A stretch of DNA of 64,000 bases. It comes from Capsicum annuum (lineage: Eukaryota > Streptophyta > Magnoliopsida > Solanales > Solanaceae). The translations under genes and the position numbers were made by a program. Location: contig NW_025881511.1 in the NCBI RefSeq assembly GCF_002878395.1, positions 1 to 64,000 of the forward strand. The letters are read 5' to 3'. Each line of letters starts with the position of its first letter. The first letter of the stretch is position 1. The notes beneath the pieces are model-generated. The model made no database searches. It was not told the DNA's origin and saw only the letters and a program-made list of their open reading frames with translations. Below, one piece after another: positions 48,331 through 60,350 of this stretch.

Positions 48331-49170
48331 ATGCCTCCCAAAAGGGCTAACAAAAGACAGACAAGGAATCAGTCAGCACCTCAGCCCATGCAGGTAGATC
48401 CTCTGGATGAGCACGTCTTTCATTTAGAATTCAGAACTGCATTCACTACTCTTGGTAATTCAGTCATAGCTCAAGATGAACGGTCAGCTATTATTCCGGC
48501 CAACCCAGTAGACAATTCTGCTGCAGCCAGGATTTGGGACTTCACCTGAATGAATCCTCCCCTATTCTCAAGTTCTAAGTCCGAAGAGGATCCACAGGAG
48601 TTCGTCGACTAGGTTCAAAAAGTCACAGATATCATGGGAGTGACTTCCAGTGAGAGTGCCGAGTTAGCCAGGTATGCTCCCCATTAGTAGAAGACAGTAG
48701 ATCAAGCATGAGCAAGTTTGTGTATGGGGTTTTAGGTAGAGTGGTTAAGGAGTGCAGAACTGTGATTTTGATTAAAAAGATGGACATATCTAGGCTTATG
48801 GTCCATGCTCAACAGATTGAAGAGCAAAAACTTAAGAAGAAGGAAAGAGAGAATTAAAGAGCCAAAATAGGTAGTTATAGTTTTTCTCATCCAGGGTCGC
48901 AGGGTGGTAACCATTCTCAGCATAGTTAGAATTTTTCATCCCAGTTCTCTCTTCAGCTAGTACCCCAGTACCAAAGTTTAGAAGTGACCATAGGAATGGG
49001 GCACCAAGCTCCAAATCACAAATAGTGCAAGCATTATTTGCACTTATCCGCTTTGCGAAGAGTATGGTAAGTATTATAAGGGTGTGTGTAGAACGGATAG
49101 TAATGTGTGTTTTGGATATGGTGAGTTAGGTCACAAGGTCTGAGATTGTCTAGGCCTAGTCCAAAAAGTA
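48331..49170 (+). pseudogene. Element D gag, altered zinc knuckle
   Basis: Starts at ATG 48331: MPPKRANKRQTRNQ, open for 72 codons through FRTAFTTLGNSVIAQ and a stop, then MNPPLFSSSKSEEDPQEFVD. The knuckle at 49108-49149 reads CFGYGELGHKV, a stop, then DC: Tyr for the second Cys, as in B and F. An upstream Cys-rich segment (CTYPLCEEYGKYYKGVC) precedes it. Confidence 0.8.
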
Positions 49171-49470
49171 AGCACGATCATCCGTCAGTTTAGTCCGATC
49201 GCCCAAATCAGTAGGGTGCCAATTCCAGTGCTATCAGTGGGCAACACCCAGATAGACTCTTTGCACTTCAGTCCTGATAGGATCAGGAAAGTCCTTCTGA
49301 TGCATCCACTTGTATGTTACAGATCCATCATTTACATGCTTGTATTTCTTCAAATTCAGGAGCTTCTTTTCTTTGTAACTCTTTACATAGCAGTCAACTT
49401 TAAGGTCAGACTAAATGTTAACAAGACCTATTCCAGTCACCACAATACCTATGTGTTCTTTACGTTTTAG
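49171..49470 (+). pseudogene. Element D linker and protease relict
   Basis: SGQHPDRLFALQS then, past two stops, DQESPSDASTCMLQIHHLHACISSNSGASFL, which aligns with the gag-protease linker and active site of B. The DPG of the active site is SNS here. No pol domain follows. Confidence 0.6.
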
Positions 49471-51368
49471 TCCCACGAATATAGCTTATATCTATGCACT
49501 TCTCATAAAATAGTGTATGTTTCGAGTTCCTTGTATGGGGAGTCCAAGTTCATCCAGTGTTATGAATCATATTCCACGAATTCAAAAATTCCAAACCTAG
49601 TTCCTACAGCTCATGACTCATTTACTCATGTCATGTTTTACAGTCTGTTCAGCCTATATGACTCATGCTATGCTCCTAATGATCAATTAAAAATTTAGAC
49701 TGTCAGGTATATCCATAGTTTAGACCCCTCGGTTAACCTGTGGTGTTGATGTTCCATCGCTCAGCCCTCAGTTATAGCATTATTCAGTAATCAATATTCA
49801 GTAAAGGACTCAGATAGTCCTACAGAACCATGGCCTTTAGTTATCAGTTATTTAACCATAAAAATTCAGTACTAGTCTAACCTTCAGTTATCAAGAACCA
49901 GCATTCAGTCCTAGTTACAGTCTTAGTTATGGTTTCAGTCTCAATTACCATCTTAGCTACAATCTCAGTCCCAGTCCTAGTCCAGTTAGATCATAAACTC
50001 AGTTCAATTTTAGGATTACCCGACCATAGCATATGGCCATTAATTATTCAGTCATTGGTATTTCAGTACCTCAATTTACAAAATATTTCCAAATTATAGT
50101 AGACTCTTGGTCTTGCATTCTTAAGGTAATATAGTTTTTCACTTATTCATGCTCAGTTACCTCACGTTACCCAGTCAGTCATTACATTTTATGTATAATA
50201 CTCTATAGTCTAAGTCCATCCTTTCAGGCTAAGTATAGTTCAGCCTTACAGACCCAGTAGTCAGCTATCAGTTGTTTAGTTAATTAGATAAGTTAGCATA
50301 TTTATGCATTCGTGCTCAGCACCCACGTGAAACTTTTCAGTAGTCTTAGTTGTAGTGCATAAGGCTTAGTCACTTTATCTTAGATGATGTTTCATAGGCC
50401 TTGTCTCCTAATAAAAGAATCCCAGCCATATAGCGATATCCTATTCTGATGTCCTACTCAGATCAGGACAAGATTCACTTTCTCTCTTCAGTTACTAGAA
50501 ATTTATAGAAAAAGTATTATCGGAATGCTCCAGTCGAGTAGAAGTTTAAAGCATGAGTTAGTTAAGTAGCCAGTAATTCAGTTTAGCAGCCTGACAGACA
50601 AGTTCAGATGGTGTGGTTTTGCACCTTTTAATCTAGTCGCACTATCTAGAGTCTTATGAATATGATCATTCTAAGATGGACTAACCAGGTAGTTACATGT
50701 TCATCCCAGTTCATGTATCATGTTTTAGTTTTAGATCCCATATATTCAGTCACAATTCAGTTCATAAGTGCTTTGTGCATCGCCCTAGTTTTCCTCAGCA
50801 TCTTATTAAAAATCAATATTCTTTGAGTGACCTAGTCTCCCAAGGGGGAGATACACTATAATTCCCCAAACTTTCATGACATAAATATGCCACTCTCTTT
50901 CCTCGTAATGAATCCAATTTGGGATAGGGGATACTCATAAGTTGACCCTCAAACTCCAACCTCAACCACAAGCCACATATTCAGGGTGCTCAATTTGGAT
51001 CACGATATTCAGTTAATATACCATATTTCAGGCTCAGATATGTTCCTATATTCCCATTCACGCGTGCCCAGTAGTGATCTCAAGTTCATCAGTATTTTCA
51101 GTTTAAGGTAATAGTCTTCCATGAATTTACTCAGTTCCATGTTCAGATTCTATTATAAACTTGGTATCAATTACCATTGCACATTCAGTAATATGTTCAT
51201 GTGTCAGTTTAGTTATGTATTGACGCATCAGATATGTATGCTCAGAACAAATCTCAGTAAATCAGTGATGTCAGTTATGTACTCATGTTTCAGTTGTTCA
51301 TGTTCAGTATGTACTTTAACTTATCAATTCCCCCATCTTAGTCAGTCTCATTCGAGGATGAATATTCC
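49471..51368. other. Non-coding interior of element D
   Basis: Low-complexity DNA rich in cagtt/ttcag and tcagtcctagt repeats. No RT, RNase H or integrase signature in any frame I read. It includes the PPT-like relict at 50841. From 51130 it matches the 3' untranslated stretch of B. Confidence 0.6.
50841..50853 (+). other. Relict PPT-like tract inside element D
   Basis: caagggggagata, better preserved than D's own PPT, followed by ctataattccccaaactttc, which resembles a family-1 LTR head. Confidence 0.5.
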
Positions 51369-51380
51369 CAAAGAGAAGAT
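51369..51380 (+). other. Polypurine tract of D, decayed
   Basis: aaagagaagat where B has AAGGGGGAGAT, just before the LTR start at 51383. Confidence 0.65.
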
Positions 51381-51382
51381 AT

Positions 51383-54233
51383 TGTAAGACCTTGCAAAAT
51401 CCTAAGCTTAATTTAGTCCATTTATGTTTGTTAAGGGGGTCCCAGACTTAGAAAATTCTAGCTAAGTTTCCAGACTTAGTTTATTTTTGGCCTTTCAAAT
51501 TTGGAAATCTCATTTTGTGGCCTTAATGTCCTTTAATGGTCAGTATTCTTGCTAATTCATGATCATGGAGGTCAATAGGTGTTCCCGGATAAGTTTTGTA
51601 TTTTTCAGACCTTGTTTAGACCATGTTTAGTGTCCCAAAATAGTGGACCAATGCGATATTAGCGTAATGCATCACCTATCGCATTGGTTAACATTGTTGC
51701 AGGTTGCTAGAGCCAAAAGTACTAAGTCTTGGCGCGATCATGATGCGATGCATCGAGTATCGCATCGGTGCCATTGACATATCCTATCGCCAATCGCGTC
51801 GATGCCCAATTTATAGTCATTAAATGTCTGCATCTTCAAGAGCAAAAGAGTCAATTTTCTACCCCTATATAAACCCAATAACACATTATTCAGCTATTTT
51901 TCACCTAAAATATAGTGTTTTTCTCAAGTTCCTCTCAAGAACAAGCTAGGGTTTTCAATTGAGGATTCAAATTCAATACTCAAATTCAAGAATCTCTCCG
52001 TCAATCTTTATAAATTCAAGAAATAAGGTATGCATAGTGCTCATTCATGGATTCCTTTCATCCATGAAGTCCAAGAATTAAGTCTCTAAATCATGTATTA
52101 TGAATATTTTGTAGTGGATTGATTATGTTCATAAGATTATGATTGTATGATTCCCAAGTTGGAATCTTTATTTCTGTTTATAAAACTATGTAAGCATACG
52201 AGTTAAAGACTGTGAACTTAGTGGTTGTGATGTGTTAATTTGATGATTATGCCTATGCCCTAAGAGTGCATGTAAGGTATTTGACAAAATGCCTAAGAGA
52301 ATAGAAATTGTGTATTATGGCACAATTGTGACCCAAGTGATAAATCCATGCTTTACCCTTATGATCAAGGATAACTTCCATGATATTGTATGCATTAAGA
52401 ATGTTTGACGGAATGTTCATGAGATTAGGTTGTTGAAAGTATTACATATTTATATTCATTTCTATCCATGTACAACATTATGGTAATCATGTGCTTCATG
52501 AAATCCCCAAGTTATTGTGTTATGAATTGTTGATATTAGTCATGTGTTCAAGAAGTGTCACGTCCTGTCAGTTTTATGCTATTGAGTCCTGGAGGTACTT
52601 GTACCCAACAATCTAGTTGTGTGACTAGAGCTAGTGTAAGTTGTCAAGATACTCTCAGTCAAGCTATGATCAGTAGAATTTAATCAGTTATATGACTCAG
52701 GAAAACTCAGTAAATTTAGTATCTACCAGTCCAGTCCTACTCGATAACCTTAGTAAATCTCAATAATCTCAGTGATCTTTGTAATCTCAGTCAGTTATTA
52801 GGTCTTAGTAGTATTCCGTCAGTCAATAAAATTTAGTAAACTCAGTTCTAATCAGTTAAACTATACGATACGTAATAATTTAGTATGTTTTAAATCAGTT
52901 CAGTGTCTCTTCAGTTGGGAGTAGGATTCAACACCGAGTAAACCCAAGGATGAGGTCTCACCTGTCAGTCAGTAGAGGGTGTAATCCTTAGAAGAAATCC
53001 TTGCATTCTAGATCTATGTAGCTAGCGTAGGTTGAGATATACCCTATGAGTTTAGGTATTATACACCTAATTTGAGTTTTCCTACTAGGAGGGGTCGACA
53101 GAAGTGCTCCTTGTTAGATAGGGCTTACTCACAGCTTGTCTTTACCTTGGCACGGTACTGACACCCTTCTAGCTGGGGTTATAGGTTGAACCCCACCAGT
53201 TTGGTTTTAGGGTATATCGGTTAGATGATTACCTCCCACAGTCTCAGTTTAGATTTAGTCTTAGTAATAGAACTTAGTTCAATTCTAAAGATATCAGGAC
53301 TGTCAGATATAGTCACTCAACTTGGTACTGAACTCAGCTAGTTCTATCAAAATTAAGACTGTCAGATACAGTCATCTAATTTAGTCTCAAATTCAGATAG
53401 TCCTTTAGATTCAGGACTGTTAGATACAGTTACCCAGTCCAGTAAAGAACTCAGATAGTTTTTCAGTATCAGTATACATATTTATCAGTTATCAGTAATA
53501 TAGTACCAGTAACCTCAGATATCAGTTACCTGTAAACTCCGTAATTCATATCATTAATGGACTGAGTCATTTAGTATCCCAGTATTAGTACTCAGATATA
53601 ATAAATCCATGTTATCAGAATTCATGAGTTAGTGTTATCACAATCTCAGTTACAGTTACATATTCATGCATGTTTCTTACGTCTATGTTATTCAGACTTT
53701 TAGTATTATTCATTCATATAAACCATTGCATTCAGCGTACCTTACATGCATACCAGTATATTCAATCGTACTGATGCATTTATGCTATGGTGTTTTATAC
53801 CATAGGTTCAAAAGCACGTGCCCCAGAGTATCAATAGGATTCCAGTCTCACCAGTCAGAGTCAGCAATGAATCCTCATCATTCGAGGACATAATCATTTC
53901 TTTATTATTTTATTACTTAGTTTATTTTAATAGTTGGAGTTCGTTGGGGACATGTCCCTTCAACTCCTTATTCATATTGTTCAATCAGTTCTAGAGGCTT
54001 TCAGACTACAGCATGTTCAGATAGTTATTTCAGTTATTTTTGTATTGCTATACCATATTTTCAGTTGTGTATTAGTATTGAACCTTATGGCCTTTCAGTT
54101 CATGTTTTCATTTTTACGATATTATTATAATTATTCAGTGCTCAGTTATAGATATCAATCATGGGTTAGCTTATAGTCCTTCGGGATTATGAGCACCGTG
54201 TAGCATTTCATGTAACAGATTTGGGGCATTACA
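51383..54233 (+). repeat. 3' LTR of element D
   Basis: TGTAAGACCTTGC to GGGGCATTACA, 2851 bp. Palindromes near 53298, 53357 and 53414; ggggacatgtccc near 53945. A short local duplication (agaccttgttt/agaccatgttt, about 51608) is absent from the 5' LTR. Confidence 0.92.
51866..51873 (+). promoter_or_regulatory. TATA box in D 3' LTR
   Basis: tatataaa followed by cccaataac. Confidence 0.7.
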
Positions 54234-54419
54234 CTAAGTCGTACCTTGGGTAGTGAATAGGTCTTTGGTGAATCCTAGGTTATGAGTTAGGGTACCATGC
54301 ATACCCTAGGGTTTGGTTGATCTAGGTGAGTCGTACCCCTCTCCCCTGGGTTTATTTCTATTTTTTAAGTTAAGGGCCCTATGGTTATTTCCTAACTTAA
54401 AACCCTGAAGTCCATTCAC

Positions 54420-54427
54420 TATATAAT
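54420..54427 (+). promoter_or_regulatory. TATA box in E 5' LTR
   Basis: tatataat in ttcactatataatatc; the 3' LTR has the same block at 60343. Confidence 0.6.
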
Positions 54428-55314
54428 ATCTTGTGGCCTCCTAAACATCTCTTTGGAAGATCAAAACATCCCAAAACGCTCTCTCAAACACACTTTGAAG
54501 ATTTAAAGGCTAGGGTTCTAAGGGTATTCATCTAGAGGAAAAGTAGTGTCAAGTTTCTTTAGTGAATCAACATGTTTAAGGCATGTGACTCTTTCCCTTG
54601 TTATTAACTCAAATATTATGCATTTTAAACTTGAATTATGACTTGTAAACCTTGGTTTTGAAATAAAAAGTTAAGGGTTTTGATGCCTAGTGGTGAGTAA
54701 TGTTTGCACTTTCTTAGACTTATAGCTATACATGATTTCAGTGATGCTTTATGCATGTGGGTACTTATTATTTGTATTTTAATGATTGGGTCATGAGTAA
54801 TCCTAAGTTTAATTGTTTCAACTTTGATTTAGTCTTGGTAAAGGCTTGCCCATAAGATGTTTATGAAAATATCTAGTCATATGTTGATGATGTTTTAAAC
54901 TAGGGAAATAGCCTAATAAGTATGAGTGGTTGGTAAATGGTATTGTAATGACCTTATTAGCCATGTAATGAGTTAATTTATGACCTTGATGGTCTGATGG
55001 CTAAAGGGGTCAAAGTCCGTAAATATGTAATTGAATTTGAATGATGTTTTGAACTAAAGTGTGGTATAAGAGTGCTACTAAATCATGAATGATTTAGTGA
55101 GGGTCTTGATGACCACAAATTGTATTGAATGATGAGTTGAATCAAGGCATTGGCCTATTAAAGTGCGTGATTAATATAAATGGTTCCATGAAGACCTTGT
55201 GGTCATGTATGGTATTGACTTGGTTAAATAGGTTAAAGTCAGTAAGTGTTAAAATGAATTGCATGGATCTAAATCCATGAACAAAAAGGTTTAGAGTTCA
55301 AGCATCAACTAGTA

Positions 55315-55599
55315 ATGGTAATGAGACGGCTTGAGGTTAGAGTTCCTTGCCTTATTAAAATGCATGAGCTTAGAGTCCCTTGCCTAATGAAAATGCATAA
55401 GGTTAGAGTCCCTTGCGAAATAAAGATGCATGAGGTTAGAGTCCCTTACCTAATAAAAATGCATGAGGTTAGAGTTCCTTACATAATAAAAATGCATGAG
55501 GTTAGACTCCCTTGCCTAATAAAACTACATGATGTTAGAGTCCTTTTCTTAGTGAAAATTCTTGTGGTTAGTGTCTCTTGCCTAATAAGAAACCTTTAA
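55315..55599 (+). repeat. 33-bp tandem array in E 5' LTR, about 8 units
   Basis: Unit atgcatgaggttagagtccc ttgcctaataaaa. Because 33 is divisible by three, one frame stays open and reads as repeats of KMHEVRVPCLI; this is a by-product of the array and not evidence for a protein. Confidence 0.92.
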
Positions 55600-56301
55600 A
55601 TTTATGAGTGTGGTGGTCGGAGTCCTCCATTTTATGTCTCATTATTGATTGCTTCATGAATGCTTTCTAAGTTTTGTTTCTTTTCTGGTATGTTATGTAT
55701 TCATATATATCTACATGTATGCCTATGTATATAAATGTGGTTGATTATGATATACTAACTTGATTTTAAATAATGACGGTATTTTGTCCTTATCCCTGAG
55801 TTACATGCTAGTGCTCCAACTGCTAACTATCTCTGAAAGTTGTGTCCTCATGTGACACAGGGGCCAAAACTTCTTCTTCTCTTCCTACGCAGCCATTAGG
55901 TATTCAAGCGGTTTGAGTGTTGACAATAAAGCGGTGAACTTCCATACTTTGGAAGGAATAAACTTCATAATCTCTCGATCTTAGGTTATAGAATTGTTTA
56001 GACTTGGTATTTTGATATGTCGGGGGCATGTCCCAACATATCATAGACATCGGATTAGTAGAGGCTTTGTGGATGACTATGGACTTTCATATGTTGATTA
56101 GTTCAATGATATTAATGGATCTATTAATGCTTCTTAAACTTTGATCATTAGTCTTATTTTCGCTATCTTTTTATATGTCGGAGTCTATCTGACACTTATA
56201 GAATGATATTGATTGTTAGTTTATGTATATGGGGTAATCTTCGATCCTTGTGGAACATGAGGTGCCCATACGACAAGGCCCAATTTTGGGTTATGTCAAG
56301 T

Positions 56302-56314
56302 TGGTATCAGAGCC
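56302..56314 (+). other. Primer binding site of E, initiator-Met
   Basis: tggtatcagagcc, an exact canonical site, three bases after the LTR end at 56298. Confidence 0.95.
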
Positions 56315-56508
56315 TAGGTTCATAGTCAGTTGGGTATTTATAAAGTTATGTCAAGTAGAGTCTATTTTACGGGTGTGAAGGACACCACACTTATAAGAGA
56401 GGGGCTACAAGAAACATAGGAATGTTTCCCTTTCTTGTATTTCTATCTCGATCTATAGAGTCTAAGGTCTTGGACATTTCTGATTTCTATTTGTTTATCC
56501 TTCAAAAC

Positions 56509-57210
56509 ATACCTCCGAGGAGATCTAACATTTAGGTAAATCCTTCTATCTTAGATAAGGGTAATATGGATAGAGCTCGTCTAACTTATAGGCCACAGAA
56601 CCAGTAAAGGGTTGCTATTCTTGATTTTCCCTGTGGAAACCCATCGGTCTTCGCTAACCCTTCTCCAAAAGGCAATACTCATGCTCAATTACCTCAATGA
56701 GAGGTTACTAATGCTGAGTTTTGACATTCTATTCATTTATTAACCCAGATAGTAGCAACCCTGTCATGCCAGTCTAGTCCTATTTGTACGGGGAGGAATA
56801 AGGCAAGGTCATGAAAAAGGTTGTGTAAGAATTCTCAATTTTCTAAAAAAAGGATAGGCTACCATTATAGTGGTAAGTGGTCAAAGAGAAAGAGTTGGGT
56901 GAGTCTTAACTCCTATTCCATGACTAGTGCTCCTTACCCACAACTATTGGGAGATAAATATTTTTAAATTGGTAATGCTTCAAGGGCACAAAGTGACCAG
57001 TATTAGGCCAGTGGAGCTCAATCTGCACCATTCTATCCTCTTTGTCAATTTTATGGTTGGTCGCACCGTGGTTGTTGAAAGAATGGGAGGAATTGGTATT
57101 TTAGCTGTAGGTTGGTTGGTTCATATACAGCGAGAGTGTCCCATAAGGCTTGCCTCTTGGGAAAATAGGTTACTGGCTGCTACTTCTCTAGCTCTTGCAC
57201 CAAGGGGTGC
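56509..57210 (+). pseudogene. Element E gag, start codon lost
   Basis: The position of the usual MPPRRS start reads ATA at 56509-56511, so the start codon has mutated. After it, PPRRSNI, a stop, then VNPSILDKGNMDRARLTY. Much of the capsid is missing or beyond recognition. The zinc-knuckle region near 57040-57150 is decayed (CQFYGWSHRGC; FSCRLVG). Confidence 0.75.
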
Positions 57211-57990
57211 TATTTGACACTGGTCGAGATCATCTCAATGCTCTTACTATTCTTCAGGAGTCTGAGGCATCTCCTGGTACTAACACTGGTACATTGAAAA
57301 CTCCTTTCCTTATGGTGGGTATTGTTTACTTGGTATGGGGTCATTCCATTCTTATATGATCCCATCTGTGATTATGAATTCTAGTTTTGGTCTTAAAGTT
57401 TTTCTGGGATTTTTTTTGTTTCTACCCTGGCAGGAGACTCTGCGGTTAGTAAAAAAGTCTATAGGAGATATGTGGTACCTCTTAATGGTAGATAAAATCT
57501 TGTAAACTTTATAGAGTTGGGCATGGTTAACTTTGATATTATTTTGGGGATTGACTAGTTACACTCATGCTACGTGTCCTTAGGTTTTTGGATAATAAGG
57601 GTTTCTTTAAGTTCCATAGTGAGTCAGTTATGGACTGGGAGGATGGTTTTGCTCCCTAGTTATTAAGGGGAAAGGTTATAACATATCTTAGCACTCAAAG
57701 ACTGGTGTCTAAAGGGGTGTATTTATTAGTTGTTACGGGTTAAAAGTTCTAACTCGGTAAGCCTTTTACTTGTATTCAGTTTTGGTGGTTAATGGGTTCT
57801 TGAAGTATTTTTGGATGACATCTAATTTCTACTCTATCTTTATAGAATGGTTCTAGTGAAGTTAAAGAGGCTTCATGGGCATTTAAGAGATCCTTTAGAT
57901 AAAGGTTTCATCCATTCTAGTGTCTCCCCATGGAATGTTTCTGTGCTTTCATGCATAAGGATGGGAATGGTTCCCTCAAAAATAAATAGG
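57211..57990 (+). pseudogene. Element E protease to RT start
   Basis: Protease is barely traceable (after LMVGIVYLVWGHS). The linker reads MDWEDGF and TYLSTQRLVSKGVY, then the RT fingers start as GFIHxSVSPWN near 57905-57945 and MHKDGNGSLK at about 57980. RT homology ends there. Confidence 0.65.
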
Positions 57991-59290
57991 TTATTGGTTA
58001 GTGGATAAAGAGTTAAGAGTATTCTACTTATGGGGTAGACCATGTATATGCATACTCTATATGGGGAACTTTATTAGTAATGCATGGTGGTTGATAAATA
58101 CTAAGCATGAAATCTTAGATGTTTGATTTTGATAAAGGTAGTGTATAAGCTCGGGGATAGCAATACGGTGGTCGTGGAGGTAAATTGGTAGATTGGATGA
58201 GGTTTTAGGTATAGAATAACCAAATGTCCCTGGTGTACATCCCTAGTAATACCCATTAAAGAAGAGTGTTGTGCTTATAGGTGTCATGCAGTGAAGGTTG
58301 ATGGTTAATCTAAAATTTTCTTCTGGCGGTGAACTTCTGGGGATGGATGGGTCGCATACTCTAGTGATTCTGTCCTAACACGATTAAGAGAGTACTCTAC
58401 TAATGTTTCATACATTCTTATAGCGCTTATGCCTAAGGTCCGTATTTTGCATTCGCCTTGTTCCCTGGATATAAGTCTTGACGTCATTTTTCCTTACATA
58501 TGGTATATACGGTTATGTTTCTTTTGGTGTCCAGTCCTAAGGACTCTTTCTATTGTATGATTTGGTTGGGATGTCTCTTTATTTATGACCTAAGTGGTTG
58601 TTATGAAGTACTTCGTCTTTATGATGTTGTGTCTCATTTCAAGGGTCTTACCTTGGATGGCATGGAAAATTCTTGTAATTTGGATCGTTAAATGACTCTT
58701 CTTATGATAGATTGGTAGTGGTTTTGGAGGTATGGTGATGTTTTGAAATGGGGAATGTAGAAGTCCGTAAGTGGTGGAGATTCTGGGGTGGCTACTAAAG
58801 TTAAGGTTTTGGAAGGTGAGGTAAGGTTGTTGACATAAGAAATGGTTAGGAAAGGAATAGGTGGTGAAAACCTTGATGAAAATTTTAGGGGTGCTAGATC
58901 TTTGGAAGGATAGATTATACCGCGAGTACATAGGCGGTAGGCTTAAATATTGTGATTGGTAGATATACTAATAGTAGTGTTGAGTACTTAAAAGTCTTGG
59001 GCGCATGATTTATGAATTGACTTCATGGCATATTGGTTGTATGGTTTTGGGTTTTCAACTATTTGTTAGGTTCTTTGGGTTATATGGTTGGTTATTATTT
59101 CCCGTGTCTTTTACTTATGGTTTTCACATTGTATCGGTGATGGAACAAAGTAGTGTCTTGTGATGGATGTAAGGAGTAGCGCACGGTGGCCTAAGGTAAC
59201 TCTTTCTTGCTTTGGGTAGGCTTGAACATGGAAGAGGTGTATACCTAGACTCAAACTCTTATAGTGATGTGTCTCAGTAAATCCTAAGTT
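57991..59290. other. Element E interior without recognisable pol
   Basis: About 1.3 kb where RT, RNase H and integrase should be; far too short for them (they need about 3 kb). No motif found. An internal deletion is inferred. Confidence 0.6.
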
Positions 59291-59610
59291 GAATTGGACC
59301 TTCTTTCTAGCACGAGTTTTAATTCCATTCACCCAGTATTACATGTGTTTATATTGAGGAAAGGTGGGGGTGGGGGTAGTCATTTGTTGGTTGTACCTTT
59401 TTTTTGGTATTGGTACCTCAGACTCTTTGTCTTTTGAGGAGCTCCCAGTGAAGATCTTAGATCACCAAGTTCGCCGGGTGCAAATGAAAGTGGTGGTTTT
59501 GGTGAAGGTTCTATTAAGGAACCAAAAGTCTGAGGAAGCTACTTGGAGAGGCGGAAGAGGACATGGAGTCCAAGTATCCGCATTTGTCTTCTATTCCAAG
59601 AACACGTAAT
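59291..59610 (+). pseudogene. Element E chromodomain
   Basis: The open stretch 59364-59609 reads LSFEELPVKILDHQVRRVQMK, then VKVLLRNQKSEEATWRGG, the chromodomain core equivalent to VKVLWQNQSVKGATWEAE in B. The Trp of VLW is Leu here. A short hvfiLRKG segment precedes it. Confidence 0.8.
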
Positions 59611-59835
59611 GGAGGTATATGTTAATTTTCTTACCTTGACTTATGTCTTTGCTATACAATGGGTCCAAGTCCCAAGGTTAATTGAGTGATTAGTTAATTA
59701 ATAATGATCATGATATGTGTGGTATACTTGTAGTAGCTTTGTTTGCTAACTTGTTTAAAAGGTTGGTTAATGTGTAAAAATGTGTAAACTTGTGTTTATG
59801 TTTACCTTACTTGTCATTCGTGGTTGAATGATCTA

Positions 59836-59848
59836 AGTGGGGGAGAAT
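59836..59848 (+). other. Polypurine tract of E
   Basis: agtgggggagaat directly before the 3' LTR at 59849. Confidence 0.9.
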
Positions 59849-60342
59849 TGAAACACTTTGGCTTTGAACCAATAGAAAATTTCCTTTGTTTGAGGATTCT
59901 GGACTAGGTACCACTTAGGGTACTAGTCGTACCCATTGGATACGACTTAGTAATCCCTTCTCATACACTAGGCAGTGTGGTGGGGGCTACACAAAGTCCA
60001 AGATATAACTTGCTCCCCCCATGGTCGTACGTTAAGGTACGAGTAGTACCAAGCTAAGTCGTATGATATTTGAAACTTTCTCTAGAGTGGACTATTTGGG
60101 TATGGATTAGGGTACGGTAAAGAATACCAATCATACCCTTGTGTATAAGTCTAGGGTGAGTAAGTCGCACCTTGGGAAGTATAGGGGTCTTTGGTGAAGC
60201 CTAGGGTATGACTTAGGGTACCACTCATACCCTAGGGTCCGATTGAGATAGGTGAGTTGTATCCTCCTATGAGTTTATTTCCATCTTTTAATCCAAGGGC
60301 CCTGTGGTCATTTCCCACCCCAAAACCCTAAATTCCCCTCAC

Positions 60343-60350
60343 TATATAAT
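60343..60350 (+). promoter_or_regulatory. TATA box in E 3' LTR
   Basis: tatataat in ctcactatataatgtc. Confidence 0.6.

Larger units (their letters stand above)
45265..54233 (+). mobile_element. Non-autonomous Ty3/Gypsy element D, TSD ATAAG/CTAAG
   Basis: LTRs 45265-48108 and 51383-54233 (about 2.85 kb each) of family 1, PBS at 48113 and a decayed PPT at 51369. The 3.27-kb interior has gag and a protease relict only; no RT, RNase H or integrase is seen. The TSD differs at one base. The LTRs differ at roughly one base in ten in the first 200 bp compared by eye. It is the youngest layer of the H-E-D nest. Confidence 0.9.
44969..56298 (+). repeat. 5' LTR of element E, split by D at 45265-54233
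   Basis: The left piece, taaaatacctaggctttgaacc.., stops at 45264 after ctagggtaaataag; the right piece resumes with tcgtaccttggg at 54239. The intact 3' LTR has ctagggtgagtaagtcgcaccttggg at about 60160, proving the join. About 2356 bp without D. Confidence 0.92.

Noticed and set aside
48832..49014. Minus-strand open frames opposite the gag of D (also 48732-48923)
   Set aside because: Shadows of the plus-strand gag.
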